A stretch of DNA of 64,000 nt, from contig JBIKRF010000003.1 of the NCBI GenBank assembly GCA_044349305.1, forward strand, positions 10,698 to 74,697, in the 5' to 3' direction. Of the stretch, positions 43,722 through 51,206 are shown in pieces; the stretch's first letter is position 1, and every line of letters begins with the position of its first letter. The notes below the pieces were generated by a model. It ran no database searches. It was not told the origin of the DNA and worked only from the letters and a program-made list of their open reading frames with translations. The stretch is from CAIZGX01 sp044349305 (lineage in GTDB: Bacteria; Bacteroidota; Bacteroidia; Flavobacteriales_D; Sanyastnellaceae). The position numbers and the translations under genes are program-made.

Positions 43722-45260
43722 TTATTTGTGAGGACTGTTAACGTCTTCGTATTCGGTTTCTTGAAACTTATTCGTCTCAACTTTTTCACCTTTGTACAAA
43801 TTCTCTAGAAGTTGATCGAGTTGCTCAGCACCCAAAGATTTCGCGATGATCTTCATTTCTTTATCCATTAAGAAAACTTTAGGAGTGCTTGTCACGTCCC
43901 AAGTTGTGCGGTAATTCAAACTCTTCAATGTCGTCACACCGCTATAGATTAATTCGGTTGCTTTTTCCTGCTTCATGATTTCAGGAGTGTCACTAACGTT
44001 AATCCAATCGAGTTTGTGCTCGTTAATGAAATCAACCCATTTGTTGTTCTCGTAGTCGTTGCCTATCGCATAAACCACGAATCCTCTGTCTTTGTATTTG
44101 TGGTATAAGTCGAGTAGAAGAGGAACCTCTTTTTTGCAATGTCCGCATGAACTTTCCCACACAACCATGAGTGTATACTCTCCGCGTGATTTGTACATGG
44201 AAACCCAATTCTTTTCAGATGTGTCAGGTAGAATAATGTCTTGTGCTTTCTCACCGCAACGGCAATCACGTTTCTTGTCCGCCGCTTCCTTCATCTCTTT
44301 CAACTTATCTTCCTTCACCCAGTTGCACATTCCTTTTGAATAGTAATTGTCAATCATGAATACGAACAGTTCGTCCATACACATGATTTTCGAAGTCTCT
44401 CCAGTGTAAGTCGCAAAGTGAGTGATGTATTTGAAAGACTCTTCGTTACCAGAAGTAGCCTTGATTATTTTTTGAACTTCTGCGCAAACCGTATCGGGAA
44501 TTTGAGGAAGTGTTTTGGTAATGTAATCCTCAACAAGTTTGTGGAAGGCTCCGTCGCGAACCATGCGCGGATCTTTCAAGTCGCAACGATCCCAGTAGTG
44601 ATGGCGGTACCAGTAATATTGCCATTCTTGTTTTTTATCTTCTGCAATATTTTCAGGAGCATTTGGAATGTCTTCTTCCATGCCCATGCGCAAGTATTTG
44701 GCAAAAAGTGAGTTGTTGTTGTTTTTTATAAGATCTTTCTGATAATTGACAACCTCTTTGTTCAATTTGGTTAGCTCTTCAATACAAGGCTTTTTATCTG
44801 CTTCCGATTTTAATGAGTCATTGATGCAATTGTCAAGCGGAGTGCGAACAGTTCTTTTACCATTGATGTATCGGATGTAATCGAAGAAAAGTTTGTTTTC
44901 TTTTGATTGAACAACTTCAATCTTACTTAAATCAGCGTCAGCAGAGCAGTTGATGATGATTTGTTCGTCAGAGGCAATGAAGTCGAAATAGCGCGGCCCG
45001 GGCATTACCAAAGCATATTTTCCACACTCATTGAAGGGCTTGCCCGCGAATTCGTAGTTTCCTTTTGCGTCTACATGACAAGTGTCGTTGTAGTACAATT
45101 TGTTACCGTAGTAATTAGCTAGATAAATATCTACGTTTTGTAGTCCCTCAATTTTTCCTTTGATGGAATAAGGGAGTTTTGATTGTTTGTTTTGAGCAGA
45201 TGCAAAAAAGCTTATAGAAATAAGCAGGAAGAATAAGGTTTTCGCTTTCATAAATTTCAT
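43722..45260 (-). CDS. TlpA-type thioredoxin with DUF4369 domain
   Basis: 512 residues. The signal peptide (MKFMKAKTLFFLLISISFFASAQ) may start at the first or second Met. The N-terminal domain (about 30-130; IKGKIEGLQNVDIYLANYYG) is DUF4369-like and the middle is helical. The C-terminal thioredoxin fold (about 345-490) has the redox motif CGHC near 371-374 in VVWESSCGHCKKEVPLL and the cis-Pro in STPKVFLMD. It probably reduces disulfides in the periplasm. A -7 element TAACTTTG lies upstream. Confidence 0.9.
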   Translation of the reverse strand: MKFMKAKTLFFLLISISFFASAQNKQSKLPYSIKGKIEGLQNVDIYLANYYGNKLYYNDTCHVDAKGNYEFAGKPFNECGKYALVMPGPRYFDFIASDEQIIINCSADADLSKIEVVQSKENKLFFDYIRYINGKRTVRTPLDNCINDSLKSEADKKPCIEELTKLNKEVVNYQKDLIKNNNNSLFAKYLRMGMEEDIPNAPENIAEDKKQEWQYYWYRHHYWDRCDLKDPRMVRDGAFHKLVEDYITKTLPQIPDTVCAEVQKIIKATSGNEESFKYITHFATYTGETSKIMCMDELFVFMIDNYYSKGMCNWVKEDKLKEMKEAADKKRDCRCGEKAQDIILPDTSEKNWVSMYKSRGEYTLMVVWESSCGHCKKEVPLLLDLYHKYKDRGFVVYAIGNDYENNKWVDFINEHKLDWINVSDTPEIMKQEKATELIYSGVTTLKSLNYRTTWDVTSTPKVFLMDKEMKIIAKSLGAEQLDQLLENLYKGEKVETNKFQETEYEDVNSPHK

Positions 45261-45278
45261 AACTCTCTAATAGACGTT

Positions 45279-45286
45279 CAAAGTTA
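45279..45286 (-). promoter_or_regulatory. -7 element TAACTTTG of the TlpA-like gene
   Basis: Exact TAnnTTTG match on the minus strand, 18 bases before ATG 45260. No TTG at the standard spacing. Confidence 0.42.
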
Positions 45287-45362
45287 GGTATACGTTGCTT
45301 TTTAAAATTGAAAACTTTCGAATGATTCGAATTGGGAATTGCGTTTTTCAACTATTGGTCCA

Positions 45363-45395
45363 AAAATAAAAAGGAGCCAATAAATTGGCTCCTTT
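45363..45395 (-). terminator. Terminator after the T9SS type A gene
   Basis: AAAGGAGCCAAT and ATTGGCTCCTTT form a 12-base stem with a 2-base gap; the minus strand continues TTATTTTT. Confidence 0.88.
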
Positions 45396-45415
45396 CTTCT
45401 CAGAAAAATGTTCTA

Positions 45416-46357
45416 TTATTTCTTAACCAGTCTGTCAGTGAATTGAACAGTACCGTTATTCATGCGAATCAAATAAATGCCATCGTTTAAAGTTGAAACA
45501 TCGATGCGCTTAATTGAGCTTTGTGTAACGCGATCTTTCAAAACAACTTTACCAGTTAGATCAATGATGCTGATTTCACCACCAACAAAGCTCTCCGGAA
45601 TTTCAATACTGAAATTTGAATTAGTTGGGTTTGGATAAACCGATACTTTAGAGATCTTTTCAGAAGTCAAAGGCTTAACAGCAACGCCGGTAGATTCAAT
45701 AACTTGAACATCGTCGATGTAGTAGTTCCCTGCCGTGCCAGCAGTGTTAGTTCCGTAAAAGTCAAAGGCAGCAAGCGCGTTAGCTCCTGCGTTGCCGTTA
45801 GCATTGTCAAGGCTCCATTGCCACTCGTTGGCAGCAACTCCATTGAAGTAAACTCTACCGAGGTCATTGTCTAGATCAGCGGTAATTTGAACATCGAACC
45901 AAGTGTCTGTTCCCACAGTAACTGCGCCCCCTTGAGTGCCGCCAGTTGTCCAAGTAGCAACGCCTGTTCCATCAAAGAAAACGTCGCAAGCCCATTGGTA
46001 TGCAGTTGAGGTTCCTGACCAAGTGTGTAGCGCATTGAAATATCCACCAGCACCAGCAGGCAAGTACATTTTGAATTTGATGTCGTATTTGCCACTAGTA
46101 AATGGACCTAGAGGTAAAACCAAATCTGTTCCAGTACCGTTAATGTTAGCACTGTTCGCTCCGCTGCTAGCGAAATCTGAGCTTACCGTTGCGTCTGATG
46201 CAGTGCCGGTGCTCCAATATGCCCAATAAGCTGAATTTTGAGCAACAACGCCTGTTCCGGCAGTGTATGAATCGAAGTTGTCTTCGAATAAAACTGTTTG
46301 CGCAGATGCAGAAAGAATCGCGCTAAAAGCAAAAAGAGAGAGTAATTGTTTCTTCAT
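45416..46357 (-). CDS. T9SS type A secreted protein with jelly-roll domain
   Basis: 313 residues from ATG 46357 (MKKQLLSLFAFSAILSASAQ, signal peptide). The frame is open to 46423, but that would pass through the promoter. The central 200 residues form one beta-sandwich (LFEDNFDSYTAGTG, FTSGKYDIKFKMYLP, YYIDDVQVIES), like laminin-G or carbohydrate-binding folds of Bacteroidota. The C-terminal tail (VSVYPNPTNSNFSIEIPES ... LNDGIYLIRM) is a type A sorting domain. Surface or released binding protein; ligand unknown. Confidence 0.88.
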   Translation of the reverse strand: MKKQLLSLFAFSAILSASAQTVLFEDNFDSYTAGTGVVAQNSAYWAYWSTGTASDATVSSDFASSGANSANINGTGTDLVLPLGPFTSGKYDIKFKMYLPAGAGGYFNALHTWSGTSTAYQWACDVFFDGTGVATWTTGGTQGGAVTVGTDTWFDVQITADLDNDLGRVYFNGVAANEWQWSLDNANGNAGANALAAFDFYGTNTAGTAGNYYIDDVQVIESTGVAVKPLTSEKISKVSVYPNPTNSNFSIEIPESFVGGEISIIDLTGKVVLKDRVTQSSIKRIDVSTLNDGIYLIRMNNGTVQFTDRLVKK

Positions 46358-46377
46358 AGTGAAAGAATTTGTTAAAA

Positions 46378-46407
46378 CGAATATAGTATTCTTTTTCTTT
46401 GTTTCAA
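46378..46407 (-). promoter_or_regulatory. Promoter of the T9SS type A gene, TTG-N19-TATATTCG
   Basis: On the minus strand TTG (46405-46407), 19 bases, TATATTCG (46378-46385), one mismatch from consensus. It interleaves with the plus-strand element at 46394-46401. Confidence 0.55.
46394..46401 (+). promoter_or_regulatory. -7 element TTTCTTTG of the DUF2797 gene
   Basis: One mismatch from TAnnTTTG, ten bases before ATG 46412, with TTG 22 bases upstream. It overlaps the divergent promoter, so the two genes may compete for polymerase. Confidence 0.38.
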
Positions 46408-46411
46408 AATT

Positions 46412-47236
46412 ATGAAGACTCATTTAAGAAAGATGCGGACTACATTGTCCGAGAGCGGGGAGGCGCAATACGTTCTTCCTATTTATGATAATTTGGAATT
46501 AAAGGGAGAGTTAAACCTGAATGAATGTGTGGGTAAACAAGTTCGACTGCATGCTACCGGCGACATCCGATGCATTCTACACGGAGAAAAATTGAATAAG
46601 ACCTTTGGAGAGGGATTGTGTTGGAATGGATTCCAAGATTCATCCAATGCTTCTCCCTGCATTATACATCCAGAGTTGTGTCAGGCACATGAAGGAGTTG
46701 CTTTGCGAGGAGACATGGAGTGGGAGCGAGCGAACCATCTTATTCCACACATTGTATACCTCTCATTTACGTCTGGAATTAAAGTTGGAGTTACATCGGA
46801 ACGAAACATGTTTTCAAGATGGATAGATCAAGGGGCTCGGCAAGGATTGGTTTTCGCTCGCGTTCCTTACAGGCAGTTGGCCGGAGAGTTTGAAGTCTTA
46901 TTAAAGGAGCATGTTTCAGATAAGTCAAATTGGAAAGGAATGCTTCAGCCCACTTTCACAGAGAATAAGAGCTTGCTTGAAGCAAAAGAAAATTTGTTGT
47001 TTGAAATTCCAGATGCATTTCAGGACTTTATTGATGACGAGGACAAAGTTTGGGACATTCACTTTCCTTGCGAGGACAGACCGTTAAATCCAATAACATG
47101 GAAGGCTTTGCCGAATAATTTGTATGAAGGGAAGTTGAAGGGAATTGTAGGGCAATACTTAATCTTTGACAATCAGCAAGTGTTCAATGTGCGTTCGCAC
47201 GCCGGGCTCGAAATGGATATCGAATTTTTAACGTAA
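46412..47236 (+). CDS. DUF2797 family protein
   Basis: 274 residues, no signal peptide. The N-terminal part carries spaced cysteines (DIRCILHG, GLCWNG, SPCIIHPELCQ) that look like a zinc site. The middle part IVYLSFTSGIKVGVTSERNMFSRWIDQGA resembles a GIY-YIG-like strand-helix pattern, and the end KGIVGQYLIFDNQQVFNVRSHAG is highly conserved in the family. Function unknown; a nucleic-acid role is plausible from the fold hint only. It ends 38 bases before the promoter of the RRM gene. Confidence 0.8.
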   Translation: MKTHLRKMRTTLSESGEAQYVLPIYDNLELKGELNLNECVGKQVRLHATGDIRCILHGEKLNKTFGEGLCWNGFQDSSNASPCIIHPELCQAHEGVALRGDMEWERANHLIPHIVYLSFTSGIKVGVTSERNMFSRWIDQGARQGLVFARVPYRQLAGEFEVLLKEHVSDKSNWKGMLQPTFTENKSLLEAKENLLFEIPDAFQDFIDDEDKVWDIHFPCEDRPLNPITWKALPNNLYEGKLKGIVGQYLIFDNQQVFNVRSHAGLEMDIEFLT

Positions 47237-47253
47237 GAAAAATGTTGTTTTTC

Positions 47254-47283
47254 TTGCAAGTGTGAAAAATTCGTCTATCTTTG
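47254..47283 (+). promoter_or_regulatory. RRM gene promoter, TTG-N19-TATCTTTG
   Basis: TTG (47254-47256), 19 bases, then TATCTTTG (47276-47283): exact match. It leaves an unusually long leader of about 80 bases before ATG 47371. Confidence 0.8.
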
Positions 47284-47288
47284 TTAAA

Positions 47289-47348
47289 GCTTACTCCGAA
47301 TTTAGATTTGTAATCTTCTTGAAGAGCACAACTACATGAAGGGTAAGC
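47289..47348 (+). promoter_or_regulatory. Stem-closed 5' leader of the RRM gene
   Basis: GCTTAC (47289-47294) can pair with GTAAGC (47343-47348), flanked by CC/GG, closing most of the leader into one domain. AT-rich ATTAATTAATTTTATTTTTTTT follows to the start codon. Long structured leaders are typical of cold-induced RNA-binding protein genes; the regulatory role is inference. Confidence 0.4.
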
Positions 47349-47370
47349 ATTAATTAATTTTATTTTTTTT

Positions 47371-47658
47371 ATGAACATTTTTGTTTCTGGACTGAACTAC
47401 AGTCTAACGAGCGATGAGCTCCAAGCAATCTTCACTCAATATGGTGAAGTAGCTTCTGCTAAAGTGATTACTGACCGTGATACCGGTCGTTCACGCGGTT
47501 TTGGTTTTGTTGAAATGTCAGATGACGCTGAAGCGCGCAATGCAATTGACGCTTTAGACCAAGCTGAAATGAAAGGTCGCAAGATCAACGTTAAAGAAGC
47601 TGAAGACCGTCCACGTACCTCTAACCGTAGAGAAGGTGGATTCCGTCAAGGATATTGA
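47371..47658 (+). CDS. RRM-domain RNA-binding protein
   Basis: 95 residues: a single RNA recognition motif with RNP2 IFVSGL (3-8) and RNP1 RGFGFVEM (42-49), then a basic, Arg/Gly-rich tail (RPRTSNRREGGFRQGY). Such small proteins bind single-stranded RNA and are abundant in Bacteroidota and cyanobacteria. It has its own promoter, a long leader and a strong UUCG-loop terminator, so it is monocistronic and probably highly expressed or tightly controlled. Confidence 0.95.
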   Translation: MNIFVSGLNYSLTSDELQAIFTQYGEVASAKVITDRDTGRSRGFGFVEMSDDAEARNAIDALDQAEMKGRKINVKEAEDRPRTSNRREGGFRQGY

Positions 47659-47682
47659 TTCAATACGCTTTTGACTTAATTT

Positions 47683-47711
47683 AAAAAGGGACTTCGGTCC
47701 CTTTTTTATTT
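47683..47711 (+). terminator. UUCG-loop terminator of the RRM gene
   Basis: AAAAAGGGAC-TTCG-GTCCCTTTTTTATTTT. A UUCG tetraloop on a GC stem followed by a T run. Confidence 0.93.
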
Positions 47712-47723
47712 TACATTAGCATT

Positions 47724-48611
47724 ATGAAAATGGAACTGCTCGATTCATTCGGCGACATGAAGGCACCGCTTTATGCAATTGCTGATGGAACGCATGCAGA
47801 TTCTTTTTTTACCGCTTCCGCGAATGGGTTGGTTTCCGAGTGGAATACGGAGTATGGCGTTTCTTCAGAGATTCAGGTTAAAGCAAGTGGTGCGGTTTTC
47901 TCCTTACTCTATGACGACGTGTCTAAATTTTTATGGGTTGGTTGTCAGCAGAACACACTCAGTGTAGTTGATATTCAAAACAAAAAAGAAATCAAAAATT
48001 ACAATGTGCACCCAGGCGGTGTATTCGATATTAAGATTGTAGAAGATAAGATTTTAAGTGTTGGCGCAGATGGTAATGTGATTGAATGGAATAGATCAGA
48101 TGCGAGTTATTCGCGAACCATTCCATTGTCTGATTCTAAAATCCGTCGGTTTGCTGTAAGTACTCACAAACCCGAATTGGCTTTTCCTATGTCAAATGGC
48201 GAAATGGAAATTGTAGATCCAATTTTCTTCAATTCGATAGAAAAGAAAAAGGTGAATGAGTTGGGTGTCGCTTCATGTGCTTTTCATCCGAAGAAAAGTG
48301 TGCTGCTTACAGGAGGAAGGGATGGCGTTATTCATTTATGGAATTCAAAGAAAGATTATGCACCTGTCTTGAACTTTACAGCGCACAAGGGAAATGTTTA
48401 TGCCATTGCTTTTCATCCAAAGCGACACGTTTTTGTATCGGGAAGTCGCGATAAGGAAATTAAGGTCTGGGATGCGGAGACACTTGATTTTCTCTGTGGA
48501 GGTTCGCATACAAGAAGTGTGAATGCACTTCATTTTCTAAAGAATGGATTATTGCTTTCTGCCAGCGATGACGGCTCTATTCGTTTGTGGAAAATTCTTC
48601 GTTCGAATTAA
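47724..48611 (+). CDS. WD40 repeat protein
   Basis: 295 residues, no signal peptide, forming about seven WD repeats of a beta propeller. The clearest blades end GLVSEWN, GNVIEWN, GVIHLWN, KEIKVWD and GSIRLWK, each with the GH-like start (HPGGVFDIK, HPKKSVLLTGG, HKGNVYAIAFHPKR, HTRSVNALHF). It probably serves as a cytoplasmic interaction platform; partner unknown. It lies 12 bases after the RRM terminator and ahead of an amylase. Confidence 0.9.
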   Translation: MKMELLDSFGDMKAPLYAIADGTHADSFFTASANGLVSEWNTEYGVSSEIQVKASGAVFSLLYDDVSKFLWVGCQQNTLSVVDIQNKKEIKNYNVHPGGVFDIKIVEDKILSVGADGNVIEWNRSDASYSRTIPLSDSKIRRFAVSTHKPELAFPMSNGEMEIVDPIFFNSIEKKKVNELGVASCAFHPKKSVLLTGGRDGVIHLWNSKKDYAPVLNFTAHKGNVYAIAFHPKRHVFVSGSRDKEIKVWDAETLDFLCGGSHTRSVNALHFLKNGLLLSASDDGSIRLWKILRSN

Positions 48612-48623
48612 GAGACCTTCGTG

Positions 48624-48631
48624 TATATTTG
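48624..48631 (+). promoter_or_regulatory. -7 element TATATTTG of the amylase gene
   Basis: Exact consensus match, 21 bases before ATG 48653, which supports that start over the longer frame. The -33 position reads TTC rather than TTG. Confidence 0.55.
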
Positions 48632-48652
48632 ACACTAAGTATTTCCTTCAAC

Positions 48653-50050
48653 ATGAAAAATAATTTACTCGTTTTATTGGCATTTGCACTAGCAAGTTGC
48701 GGAGTGGCTAAGAATCAAGATTATACATCAGAGGCTAAGCAAATTGGCTATTCAGAGACTAAAGTTGTGCGTCACCCGAGCTGGTCGAAAAACGCAACCA
48801 TATATGAAGTAAATGTTCGTCAGCATACTGCTGCTGGAACATTTGCTGCGTTGGAAAAGGATCTTCCTCGCATAGATTCATTGGGTGTTGATATTCTTTG
48901 GCTTATGCCAATTAATCCAATTGGTCAATTAAACAGAAAGGGAAGTTTGGGTAGTTACTACAGTGTAAAGAATTATACCGGAGTTAATCCAGAGTATGGA
49001 ACCACAGAAGATTTCAAACGTTTGGTAAACAAGGCGCATGAGTTGGGAATGTATGTTATTCTTGATTGGGTTGCGAATCATACGGCTTGGGATCATCCGT
49101 GGGTTCTTCAGCATCCCGATTGGTACACGCATGACGCAAATGGAAACATTGTGCCTCCTGTACCAGACTGGTCTGATGTTGCCGATTTGAATTACGACAA
49201 CCAGGAATTGCGCAAAGAAATGATACGAGCCATGGAATATTGGGTAAGAGATTGCGGAATTGATGGTTATCGTTGTGATGTAGCGATGAATGTTCCTACG
49301 GAATTTTGGAACGATGCGCGCGCAGCATTAGATGCTATTAAGCCGGTCTTTATGTTGGCGGAGGCAGAGCAAAAAGATCACCATTTGAAAGCATTTGACA
49401 TGTCTTACAGTTGGGAATTAATGGGCATTATGAATGCCGTGGCAAAAGGAGAAAAGTCACTTTATGCTTTCGATGAGTATATGGCGAAATCAGATACAGC
49501 TTTTCAAAAGAGTGCTTATCGCATGGGATTCACTACCAATCACGATGAAAACACGTGGAATGGAACAGGAGGAGAGCGTTACGGTGTGAAACGTAAGTTA
49601 TTCGACGTGCTGTCATTCACACTTCAGGGCATGCCGTTGGTATACACTTCTCAAGAAGGTGGCGAAGTAGATGCGAAAGGAAACGCGAAGCGTTTGAGAT
49701 TCTTCGATAAAGACACTGCTTACTTTAATAACTATGTAAACAGCGACTTCTACAAGCGCTTGCTTGCGGTGCACCACGAAAATCCAGCTTTGTGGAACGG
49801 AGAGTTTGGCGGAACATTCAAAAAGATAAAGACATCCAACGATGATGTGTTGTACGCGTATGTTCGCACAAATGGCGATCGTCAGGTTGTTGTTCTTTTG
49901 AATTTCTCCGATAAGCCTCAAGTATTCAACTTTACAGATGATGTTCCAGACGGAGACTTCAGAAGCATTTTCAACAGTGAAACGTTTTCGCTTTACTCGA
50001 GAAATCAGCGCGCATTGGCTCCATACGGATATCAAGTTTTTTCTAAATAG
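48653..50050 (+). CDS. Lipoprotein alpha-amylase, GH13
   Basis: 465 residues from ATG 48653 (MKNNLLVLLAFALASCG, lipobox Cys16). The frame is open to 48587 but that part overlaps the WD40 gene. The TIM barrel of GH13 is intact: DILWLMPINPIG, LDWVANHTAWDHP (region I), DGYRCDVAMNVP (II, with nucleophile Asp), FMLAEAEQ (III, acid Glu) and FTTNHDENTW (IV, His-Asp). A C-terminal beta domain follows. It acts on starch or related glucans at the cell surface or periplasm. No SusC/SusD partner is nearby. Confidence 0.94.
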   Translation: MKNNLLVLLAFALASCGVAKNQDYTSEAKQIGYSETKVVRHPSWSKNATIYEVNVRQHTAAGTFAALEKDLPRIDSLGVDILWLMPINPIGQLNRKGSLGSYYSVKNYTGVNPEYGTTEDFKRLVNKAHELGMYVILDWVANHTAWDHPWVLQHPDWYTHDANGNIVPPVPDWSDVADLNYDNQELRKEMIRAMEYWVRDCGIDGYRCDVAMNVPTEFWNDARAALDAIKPVFMLAEAEQKDHHLKAFDMSYSWELMGIMNAVAKGEKSLYAFDEYMAKSDTAFQKSAYRMGFTTNHDENTWNGTGGERYGVKRKLFDVLSFTLQGMPLVYTSQEGGEVDAKGNAKRLRFFDKDTAYFNNYVNSDFYKRLLAVHHENPALWNGEFGGTFKKIKTSNDDVLYAYVRTNGDRQVVVLLNFSDKPQVFNFTDDVPDGDFRSIFNSETFSLYSRNQRALAPYGYQVFSK

Positions 50051-50066
50051 AACTGCTGCTCGGAAT

Positions 50067-50074
50067 TATCTTTG
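50067..50074 (+). promoter_or_regulatory. -7 element TATCTTTG of the thioesterase-TrmB-Mrp-NifU run
   Basis: Exact consensus 17 bases before ATG 50092. No TTG at the right spacing. Confidence 0.48.
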
Positions 50075-50091
50075 TGCTCTAAAATTAGTTT

Positions 50092-50502
50092 ATGGAAGAG
50101 CCCGAAGGGAAAGAGATTTTCGAGACATCTGTTGAAATTCGTTTCGCGGATATTGATGCCATGGGGCATGTAAACAATGCTGTGTACTTCAGTTATTTCG
50201 AGCAAGCTCGTATGGCTTATTTCAAAGAGCGCGTAGCCCGAATTTGGAATTGGAATGAAGACGGAGTTATAGTGGCTCGAAATGAAATCGATTACCTCTA
50301 TCCTGTTTTATTAAACGACCGAATGAACATTCGGTTGTGGGTTGAGCATGTTGGAAATAAAAGTTTTTCGGTGTGTTACCGCGTTGTTGTTGGAGAACGT
50401 TTATGCGCAACAGGAAAATCGGTTCTAGTTTGTTTCAATCACAAAGACCAGCGTACGCAGCCCATACCAGAGGCCTGGCGAGCGGTGTTTATAGCGAATT
50501 AA
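50092..50502 (+). CDS. Acyl-CoA thioesterase, 4-hydroxybenzoyl-CoA type hotdog
   Basis: 136 residues. The conserved motif EIRFADIDAMGHVNNAVYFSYFEQAR (in parts) holds the catalytic Asp and His-Val-Asn. NEIDYLYPVLLNDRMNIRLWVEHVGNKSF is the core sheet. The exact acyl substrate is not evident. It begins a plus operon with trmB (one base after), mrp and nifU. Confidence 0.93.
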   Translation: MEEPEGKEIFETSVEIRFADIDAMGHVNNAVYFSYFEQARMAYFKERVARIWNWNEDGVIVARNEIDYLYPVLLNDRMNIRLWVEHVGNKSFSVCYRVVVGERLCATGKSVLVCFNHKDQRTQPIPEAWRAVFIAN

Positions 50503-50503
50503 T

Positions 50504-51202
50504 ATGGCAAAGGATAAGTTAAAACGGTGGGCCGAGAACAAGACATTTCCACATGTATTCGAGCCGAACTTAATGCCGGTTATTCGCGAGAATGCGACGT
50601 TCATGAAAGGATTGTGGCGCGAAGAATTCTACAAGAACAACAATCCGCTTGTTGTAGAATTGGGCTGTGGGAAAGGGGAGTACGCGGTTGGACAAGCGCA
50701 GCGGAATTTAAATAAGAATTATTTAGGTGTAGATGTAAAGGGTCATCGTTTTCATAAGGGGGCAAAAGATTCTCTTGAAATGGGATTGACGAATGTGGCT
50801 TTTCTTCGAGCAAGAATTGAATTCATTGACGCGTTTTTTGATGACAATGAATTGGATGAAATCTGGCTGACGTTTTCAGATCCGATGCCGAATGATCACG
50901 ATGGGAATAGAAGGATCACATCTGGCTTCTATATGAAGCGCTACGAGCGCATGCTGAAGTCAGAAGGAGTCGTTCACATTAAGCACGACAATCCAGCGCT
51001 GTACGAGCGCGCGTTGCGCGAAATTCCATTGATGGGAGCAGAGATAGTTTTACATGACGATAACATTTACGAATCAGGATTTTTAGAAACGATAGATGAG
51101 AAGCTGAAAGATGTTTTGGAGATTAGAACATTCTACGAGCAAATGTGGTTGAAGGAAGGAAGAAAAATTAAATACATTCAGGCAAGAATGCCGAAAAAAT
51201 AA
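50504..51202 (+). CDS. trmB: tRNA (guanine-N7-)-methyltransferase
   Basis: 232 residues. It methylates G46 in tRNA variable loops with S-adenosylmethionine. The SAM site is VVELGCGKGEYAVGQA with YLGVDVKGHRF, followed by the TrmB-specific LTFSDPMPNDHDGNRRITS and the C-terminal RTFYEQMWLKEGRKIKY. It starts one base after the thioesterase stop. Confidence 0.95.
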   Translation: MAKDKLKRWAENKTFPHVFEPNLMPVIRENATFMKGLWREEFYKNNNPLVVELGCGKGEYAVGQAQRNLNKNYLGVDVKGHRFHKGAKDSLEMGLTNVAFLRARIEFIDAFFDDNELDEIWLTFSDPMPNDHDGNRRITSGFYMKRYERMLKSEGVVHIKHDNPALYERALREIPLMGAEIVLHDDNIYESGFLETIDEKLKDVLEIRTFYEQMWLKEGRKIKYIQARMPKK

Positions 51203-51206
51203 TACC

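Noticed and set aside
48587..48652. N-terminal extension of the alpha-amylase
   Set aside because: It would overlap the WD40 gene and the -7 element; the lipoprotein signal begins at 48653.
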